In this document: in pieces, positions 13,464-17,882 of the stretch
Position numbering within the stretch: the first letter of the stretch is position 1
Layout: every line of letters starts with the position of its first letter
Source: Zymomonas sp.
GTDB taxonomy: Bacteria > Pseudomonadota > Alphaproteobacteria > Sphingomonadales > Sphingomonadaceae
Reading direction: 5' to 3'
DNA length: 17,882 nucleotides
Assembly: GCA_027489105.1 (NCBI GenBank)
Contig: JAIYAJ010000593.1
Location: 1-17,882 of the forward strand
Notes under the pieces: generated by a model
The model's input: the letters and a program-made list of their open reading frames with translations, nothing else
What the model was told of the DNA's origin: nothing
Databases searched by the model: none
Program-made: the position numbers and the translations under genes

Positions 13464-14281
13464 AGTTCGCCGGCAAGGTTGCGGTCGTCACCGGATCGGG
13501 GCGCAAGCAGGGGCTGGGCGAGGCCATTGCTCGGCGTCTTTCGGAAGACGGCGCAACCGTCGTGATCGCAGACATCGGCGGATCTCGCGACAGCGCCACG
13601 CCCGACGCGATGATCGGCGCCGAGGCGGAAATGCGCGAGGTGGCCGAATCGATGCCCGGTGCAGCATCGACCTTGTGCTGCGACGTGCGCGACCCGGATC
13701 AGGTGCAGGCATTGGCTGCGCATGCCGTGTCGGCGCATGGCGGGCTCGACATCTGGGTAAACAATGCGGGCATCGGCTATATCATGAAGCCGCTGGGCGA
13801 AGTCTCGCCCAGCGACTGGCGCGCGGTGATCGACGTGAACCTGACCGGTGCCTGGTTCGGCCTGCAGGCCGCAGCGGAGGTCATGATCGCGCAAGGGCGG
13901 GGCGGACGCATCGTCAACATCGCGAGTCAGGCGGCGAAGTCGGGCTTCATGCATGCGCAGGCCTATACCGCCTCGAAACATGGCCTCGTCGGGCTGGTGC
14001 GCTCGGCGTCGATCGAACTCGGCGCGCATGGCATCACCGTGAACAATGTCTGCCCCAACCATGTGACCACTGGCCTGGGCAAGTGGCAGAACGAACATTT
14101 CGCAGCCGTGCAGGGCATCAGCGTCGAGCAATATCTGAAGAATATGGCGGCGCGCATCCCGCTCGGTCGCCCCGGCCTGCCCGAGGATACGGCCAATGCC
14201 GTGGCCTTTCTCTGCTCGGCCGAGGCCTCCTACATCACCGGCGAGAGCATGAACGTGTCCGGGGGCGAGGAGCCGCACTGA
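13460..14281 (+). CDS. Short-chain dehydrogenase/reductase (classical SDR)
   Basis: A 273-residue protein with the full classical SDR set: TGSGRKQGLG (11-20, cofactor loop), the acidic end of strand 2 (ADIGG, 37-41), CCDVRD (73-78), NNAG (101-104), Asn127 in DVNLTG, Ser156 in IVNIASQ, and the catalytic Tyr169/Lys173 in AYTASK. The acidic residue after strand 2 (Asp38) favours NAD(H) over NADP(H). It oxidises or reduces an alcohol/ketone; the insertion of about 20 residues around 42-66 is longer than in minimal SDRs. AGAGG lies seven bases before the ATG. It is followed two bases later by the PrpD gene, so both act on the same route. Confidence 0.93.
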   Translation: MKFAGKVAVVTGSGRKQGLGEAIARRLSEDGATVVIADIGGSRDSATPDAMIGAEAEMREVAESMPGAASTLCCDVRDPDQVQALAAHAVSAHGGLDIWVNNAGIGYIMKPLGEVSPSDWRAVIDVNLTGAWFGLQAAAEVMIAQGRGGRIVNIASQAAKSGFMHAQAYTASKHGLVGLVRSASIELGAHGITVNNVCPNHVTTGLGKWQNEHFAAVQGISVEQYLKNMAARIPLGRPGLPEDTANAVAFLCSAEASYITGESMNVSGGEEPH

Positions 14282-14283
14282 GG

Positions 14284-15660
14284 ATGGTGTCCCCCGAGTC
14301 TCCAAATCCCGCGCACCTATTGATCGATCACGCGCTGTCGCTGCGCTGGGCGGACATCACGGATGAGGCCCGCCTTCGTGCAAAGACCTTCCTGCACGAT
14401 TCGCTCGCGGTAGGTGTGGCGGGGCGCAATGCTGCGCACGCCGACGCGGTGCTTGCCATCGCGCAGGGATGGGGGCGCGGGGACGACGCGGGCGTGCTCG
14501 GCCGTCCGGATGTGCGCCTGCCGGCGGCATCGGCGGCGTTCGTCAACGCCTTCCAGATTCACGGGCAGGAATATGACTGCGTGCACGAGCCCGCCGTGCT
14601 TCACCCCATGGCGACCGTGCTTGCCGCGCTGCTCGCCGAAGCGGCGCGCGGCGAAGCGGTGGATGGCGAGCGCTTTCTGACGGCGATCGTCGCCGGGGTC
14701 GACGTCGCGGTCACGCTCGGCATCGCCGCGCCGGGCGCGCTCAAATTCTTTCGTCCGGCGACGGCAGGCATATTCGGCTGCGTCGCTGCAATCGCGGCCC
14801 TGCGGGCGATGCCCCGCGAACAGGCGCTCGATGCCTTCGGCCATGCCCTGGCCTTGGTGTCGGGCACGATGCAGGCGCATGTCGAAGGCAAGCCTGCGTT
14901 GCCGTTGCAGGTCGCGAACGCAGCACGCGGCAGCCTGCTTGCCATCGACCTTGCACGCAGCGGGATGCCCGGCGTCACGCGTCCGCTGGATGGCCCGTTC
15001 GGCTATTTCGCGCTTATGGAGGAGCGCGAGGCGCTCGCCCAGGCGCTCGGGCAGTTGGGGCAGAGACACCGGATCTGCGAGGTCAGCTGGAAGCCCTTTC
15101 CGACAGGCCGGGCGGGACATGGCGGGATCGTCGCGGCGCAGCAGCTGCGCGACGAGCAGGGCCTCACGGCCGACACTCTAGACAGCTTCGTCTATCATGC
15201 GCCGCCGCTGATCCACCGCCTCGTCGGACGGCCAGCGAGAAAGGGTATGGAGCCGGGATATGCGCGACTTTGCATGCAATATCTGGTCGCCGTGACCTTG
15301 TTGCGCGGCACCGTGTCGCTCGCCGATTTCGAGCAGGTTGCGCTGAACGATCCAGACGTGCTGGCGCTGGCGGAGCGGATCAGCGTCATCCCCGACGGCA
15401 ATCCGGACATGGCGGCATTCGTCCCGGCGCGTGCAATCGCGCGCACAAAGGACGGGCGCGAGCTGGTGCAGCTTGTCACAGCGCAACTCGGCTCGCCGGG
15501 TTGGCCACTTACCGAGGCGCAGCACGCGGCAAAGGCTCGCGCTTGCCTGACATTTGCGGGGCTTGCCGACGCCCATGACCGGCTGGAACAGGCGGTGCGG
15601 AGCCTTGATCGGGAGCCCGACGCGCTCGCGGCAATCCGTCGCAGCGGCATCATCGCATAA
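14284..15660 (+). CDS. MmgE/PrpD family protein
   Basis: 458 residues, normal for the family that includes 2-methylcitrate dehydratase, cis-aconitate decarboxylase and iminodisuccinate epimerase. Family segments are present: RAKTFLHDSLAVGVAG near residue 27, ASAAFVNAFQIHGQEYDCVHEPAVLHP (about 82-108), where the H-x-x-E-Y-D-x-V-H segment forms the active site, then a long helical domain and a C-terminal beta-alpha lid. The usual S-x-K-x-x-P motif reads VSWKPFPTG. The enzyme would remove or add water, or a carboxyl group, on a branched carboxylic acid. No PrpB, PrpC or PrpF is nearby, so methylcitrate metabolism itself is unlikely. The ATG is two bases after the SDR stop. The substrate is inferred to be a cluster-specific unsaturated or hydroxylated acid. 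Confidence 0.88.
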   Translation: MVSPESPNPAHLLIDHALSLRWADITDEARLRAKTFLHDSLAVGVAGRNAAHADAVLAIAQGWGRGDDAGVLGRPDVRLPAASAAFVNAFQIHGQEYDCVHEPAVLHPMATVLAALLAEAARGEAVDGERFLTAIVAGVDVAVTLGIAAPGALKFFRPATAGIFGCVAAIAALRAMPREQALDAFGHALALVSGTMQAHVEGKPALPLQVANAARGSLLAIDLARSGMPGVTRPLDGPFGYFALMEEREALAQALGQLGQRHRICEVSWKPFPTGRAGHGGIVAAQQLRDEQGLTADTLDSFVYHAPPLIHRLVGRPARKGMEPGYARLCMQYLVAVTLLRGTVSLADFEQVALNDPDVLALAERISVIPDGNPDMAAFVPARAIARTKDGRELVQLVTAQLGSPGWPLTEAQHAAKARACLTFAGLADAHDRLEQAVRSLDREPDALAAIRRSGIIA

Positions 15661-15718
15661 TCGCTTGTATTTGTACTATCTATATATCATTTAATATCGG
15701 TACAGCGGGGGACTCGCC
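15661..15718 (+). promoter_or_regulatory. AT-rich promoter/operator region before the VOC gene
   Basis: A 58-base AT-rich spacer in GC-rich surroundings. TGTAC (15672-15676) and GTACA (15700-15704) form inverted arms around TATATATCATTTAATAT. This resembles the TATATTCAT...TATATT block at 13071-13089. A ribosome site GGGGGA precedes the ATG at 15719. It probably starts a separate transcript for the VOC-hydrolase-membrane protein genes, perhaps under the same regulator. No terminator for the preceding operon is visible. Confidence 0.5.
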
Positions 15719-16609
15719 ATGACCTTATTGAAGTGCGCCACGCACGTCGTCGCCGATCTCGACAATACCATCGCCCGCTACGAAAGCTGGATGGACTATC
15801 GCACCGTCGAGCGGGGTGAAGTGCCATCCGATCTGGCAGCGGCATGGGATGCTCCTGCCAGCGCGAACCGGTCCTATGCCGTGTTGCAGCCGGCGTCAGG
15901 TGCGGAGGTCTTTCTGCGCTTCGTCGAAGGCGATCCGGTACCGGACTATCTGCCGATCCGGACCTATGGATGGGCTGCCATCGAGCTCTGCGTGACCGAC
16001 GTCGAGGCGGTGAATGCGAAGATGCTGCAGAGCCCGTTCGAGGTCATCGGCCCGCCCAAGCCGCTCGACGGGTTCGCGACGGTCAAACCGATGCAGGTGC
16101 GGGGCGCGGATCAGGAAACGGTCTATCTGACGCAGATCCTGCAGCCGGGACCGGATACCGGCCTGCCGCAGCCACAGTCGCTGGTCGACCGCCCGTTCAT
16201 CATGGTGCTGGCCTGTCCCGACCTGCGCAAGACCGCGCAATGGGTGAAGGACGTCTTCGGCCTGCCGATGATCGATCCGGTCGCGATCCGCTATTCGATG
16301 ATCGAAAAGGCGTTCGGCCTTCCGGAGACGACGAAGATCGAACTGACGACTGCGCGGGGCGGGGGGCAGGTCTTCCTCGAACTCGATCAATATCCCGATG
16401 CGGCAACCGAACGCCCGCGCCATGCGGGAGCACTGCCGCCCGGCGTCGCCATAACGACCATGGTCTATCCCGATTTCGATCGGCTCGAAGGGCACTGGTC
16501 GAGTGCCCCGGTCGTGCGCGTGGGCGCCGTCTATGGCGGTCGCCGCTCGGGCGTGGTGACCACACCCGAAGGGGCCTTGCTCGAGATCGTCGAAGGCGGA
16601 GAAATCTGA
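15719..16609 (+). CDS. Two-domain VOC (glyoxalase/extradiol dioxygenase fold) protein
   Basis: A 296-residue protein with two VOC modules. The first covers roughly residues 1-140, from KCATHVVADLDNTIARYESWM to ETVYLTQI; the second covers roughly 158-296, from RPFIMVLACPDLRKTAQWV to PEGALLEIVEGG. His9 in THVVADL occupies a metal-ligand position of the fold. The equivalent positions elsewhere are not the usual histidines (AIELCVTD in the first domain, FIMVLAC in the second), so a standard extradiol iron site is unlikely. Possible roles are an isomerase, epimerase or ring-cleavage-related enzyme, or a binding protein. It starts a plus-strand unit after an AT-rich promoter region and overlaps the hydrolase start by one base (TGATG). 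Confidence 0.85.
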   Translation: MTLLKCATHVVADLDNTIARYESWMDYRTVERGEVPSDLAAAWDAPASANRSYAVLQPASGAEVFLRFVEGDPVPDYLPIRTYGWAAIELCVTDVEAVNAKMLQSPFEVIGPPKPLDGFATVKPMQVRGADQETVYLTQILQPGPDTGLPQPQSLVDRPFIMVLACPDLRKTAQWVKDVFGLPMIDPVAIRYSMIEKAFGLPETTKIELTTARGGGQVFLELDQYPDAATERPRHAGALPPGVAITTMVYPDFDRLEGHWSSAPVVRVGAVYGGRRSGVVTTPEGALLEIVEGGEI

Positions 16610-17451
16610 TGAACGCCGTGCCCGTCAAACGCGGCTTCGTGGATCTTCCCCACGGACAGATGCATTATCGCATGGCGGGCGACAGCGGCGAGGCGCTGCT
16701 CATCCTGCACGCCTCACCGGGCAGCTCACGCCAGCAGCTGCGGACGATCGAGGATTTTGCTGCGGACGCGCGGGTCGTCGCGCCCGACACGCCCGGCAAT
16801 GGCGACAGCGTCGCGCTGTTCGATCGCGAACCGACAATTCCCGAACTTGCCGCAGCAATGCTGCAGTTCCTCGATGCGGTCGGGCTCGGCCGTGTGAGGG
16901 TCTATGGCTCGCACACCGGCGCGGCCATCGCCACCGAACTCGCCATTCTCGCCCCCGAGCGCATCTCGGCGCTGGTCCTCGACGGGGTCAGCCTGATGCA
17001 GGGCGAGGAACTGGACGAGGTGCTCGCCCGCTACGCCTTCCCGTTCGAACCGGATCTCGACGGCGCCTATCTGATGCGGCTGTTCCAGTTCTGCCGCGAT
17101 CAATATCTGTTCTTCCCCTGGTACCGCCGCACCCGCGCCGGACGGCGGGACGGGGGGCTCGGCAATGCGGCTGACCTCCACGCATGGATCACCGAGGTGA
17201 TGAAGGCGAGCACGACCTATCATCTGAACTACCGTGCGGCGTTCAAATGGCCCGCCGACCAACGCCTGCCGCTGGTCCAGTGCCCGACGCTGGTGACCGC
17301 CGCCGTCAACGACCCGCTCTATGACTCCAGCGTCGAGCTCGAAAAGCTGCTTGCGGACGGGCGCTTCGAGGAACTGCCGCGCCTCGATGCCGAGTATTTC
17401 CGGGCGACGCGCAAGGCGGCGATCGACAGCTTCTTCGGCGGGCGGGCCTGA
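16609..17451 (+). CDS. Alpha/beta-hydrolase-fold protein with a non-standard nucleophile position
   Basis: A 280-residue protein with the fold's landmarks: LILHASPGSSRQ (31-42, oxyanion region), APDTPGNGDS (58-67) and the nucleophile elbow YGSHTGAAIATELA (99-112). In G-x-Nuc-x-G terms the elbow is G100-S101-H102-T103-G104, so His102 stands where Ser, Cys or Asp is expected. Asp235 in AAVNDPLYD could be the acid residue. After residue 205 there is no histidine at all, so the usual catalytic His is missing. Either the protein is not a classic hydrolase or it uses other chemistry (a retro-aldol, isomerase or binding role). GGAG lies seven bases before the ATG at 16609, which overlaps the VOC stop. 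Confidence 0.85.
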   Translation: MNAVPVKRGFVDLPHGQMHYRMAGDSGEALLILHASPGSSRQQLRTIEDFAADARVVAPDTPGNGDSVALFDREPTIPELAAAMLQFLDAVGLGRVRVYGSHTGAAIATELAILAPERISALVLDGVSLMQGEELDEVLARYAFPFEPDLDGAYLMRLFQFCRDQYLFFPWYRRTRAGRRDGGLGNAADLHAWITEVMKASTTYHLNYRAAFKWPADQRLPLVQCPTLVTAAVNDPLYDSSVELEKLLADGRFEELPRLDAEYFRATRKAAIDSFFGGRA

Positions 17452-17454
17452 GCC

Positions 17455-17882
17455 ATGGAGCTGGGGCTTTCCTTCCTGACGCTGCTGCATCTTCTGATCC
17501 CGATCTACTGGCTCGGTGGCGATCTGGGTGCCTTCTACGGATCGCGCTTCATGGTCGATCCGGCACGGTCGGTCCCCGAGCGGATGATGGCGCTGAAGAT
17601 CCTCAACAATATCGACATGGCGCCGCGCACGACGTTGATCCTGGCCTTGCCGACCGGCTTCGGTCTGGCGGTCGCCAAGGGGTGGATCGATGCCCCGGCC
17701 CTCGCCGCCATCGGCGTGTGGGTGCTGGGTCTCGCCTGGCTGGCGCTCGCCTGGACGGTGCACCTCAAGCACGGGCCGGCAGGTGCGGGCTACAAGCGCG
17801 TCGACATGGCCGTCCGCTATGTCGTGCTGGCGGGGCTCATCGGCAGCGCCTTCGCGGGCCTGACCGGCGCCGTCACGCTGCC
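17455..17882 (+). CDS. Membrane protein paralogous to the one at 1945, cut by window edge
   Basis: The first 142 residues are visible. Likely membrane helices lie near residues 6-28, 58-76, 83-104 and 119-141. It aligns ungapped with the protein at 1945 over residues 1-70, with 23 identities counted by eye, including Met1, His12, YWLGG (18-22), Ser30, Glu42-Arg43, Ile53-Asp54, Arg58-Thr59 and Leu65-Pro66. Two further histidines (103 and 106) lie at the end of the third helix. It starts three bases after the hydrolase stop, so it is in that operon. The shared His12 suggests a common haem or metal ligand, but the function is unknown. I recognise no named family with certainty. Confidence 0.75.
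   Translation, partial: MELGLSFLTLLHLLIPIYWLGGDLGAFYGSRFMVDPARSVPERMMALKILNNIDMAPRTTLILALPTGFGLAVAKGWIDAPALAAIGVWVLGLAWLALAWTVHLKHGPAGAGYKRVDMAVRYVVLAGLIGSAFAGLTGAVTL

Noticed and set aside
13675..15660. A 661-residue form of the PrpD protein
   Set aside because: The upstream part overlaps the SDR gene in another frame. ATG at 14284 gives the normal family length.
15844..17451. A 535-residue form of the alpha/beta-hydrolase protein
   Set aside because: The first 255 residues are the VOC gene read in the wrong frame.
1..17882. CRISPR arrays, tRNA or rRNA genes, insertion sequences, attachment sites
   Set aside because: I looked for direct repeats, cloverleaf-like segments, transposase motifs and terminal inverted repeats and found none.

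Overview
The window is GC-rich DNA carrying densely packed genes with frequent 4-base start/stop overlaps. Protein content and codon style fit an alphaproteobacterium, most likely a sphingomonad (Sphingomonas, Novosphingobium, Sphingobium or a relative). That placement is an inference from gene families; no rRNA or other phylogenetic marker is present. I see no tRNA, rRNA, CRISPR array, insertion sequence, transporter or transcriptional regulator in the window.

Layout. (1) Positions 1-772 (minus strand) hold the N-terminal part of a HyuA-type hydantoinase/oxoprolinase, cut by the window edge. It is divergent from a small DUF1330 protein (1077-1370, plus). (2) Positions 1371-1944 hold no intact gene, only coding-like fragments. 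They are followed by a six-helix membrane protein (1945-2622, plus) and a clear terminator (2645-2674). (3) Positions 2687-13066 are ten minus-strand genes that read leftward from a divergent promoter region at 13067-13154. In transcription order they are: methyltransferase, small helical protein, [terminator-like hairpin], FAD-linked 2-hydroxyacid-type dehydrogenase, MDR reductase, LeuC-like and LeuD-like hydro-lyase subunits, HMG-CoA-lyase-like enzyme, type III CoA-transferase, Tat-exported DUF1838 protein, and a secreted metallo-beta-lactamase-fold protein. (4) Positions 13155-15660 (plus) are a HapK/REDY-like small protein, an SDR and an MmgE/PrpD protein. (5) After an AT-rich gap, positions 15719 to the right end (plus) are a two-domain VOC protein, an alpha/beta-hydrolase-fold protein with an unusual nucleophile position, and a second membrane protein homologous to the one at 1945.

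How the genes may work together. The whole window looks like one catabolic cluster for an unidentified organic acid or ring compound. The clearest chemical logic is the tightly overlapped LeuC-LeuD-lyase-CoA-transferase block. It could isomerise a 3-substituted malate to the 2-substituted (tertiary alcohol) form, activate it with CoA, and cleave it to a 2-oxo acid plus acetyl-CoA. In net effect this would be leucine-biosynthesis chemistry run backwards with a CoA-dependent cleavage. The FAD dehydrogenase, MDR reductase, SDR, PrpD, VOC protein and HyuA would act upstream. This pathway is an inference; the substrate cannot be read from the sequence.
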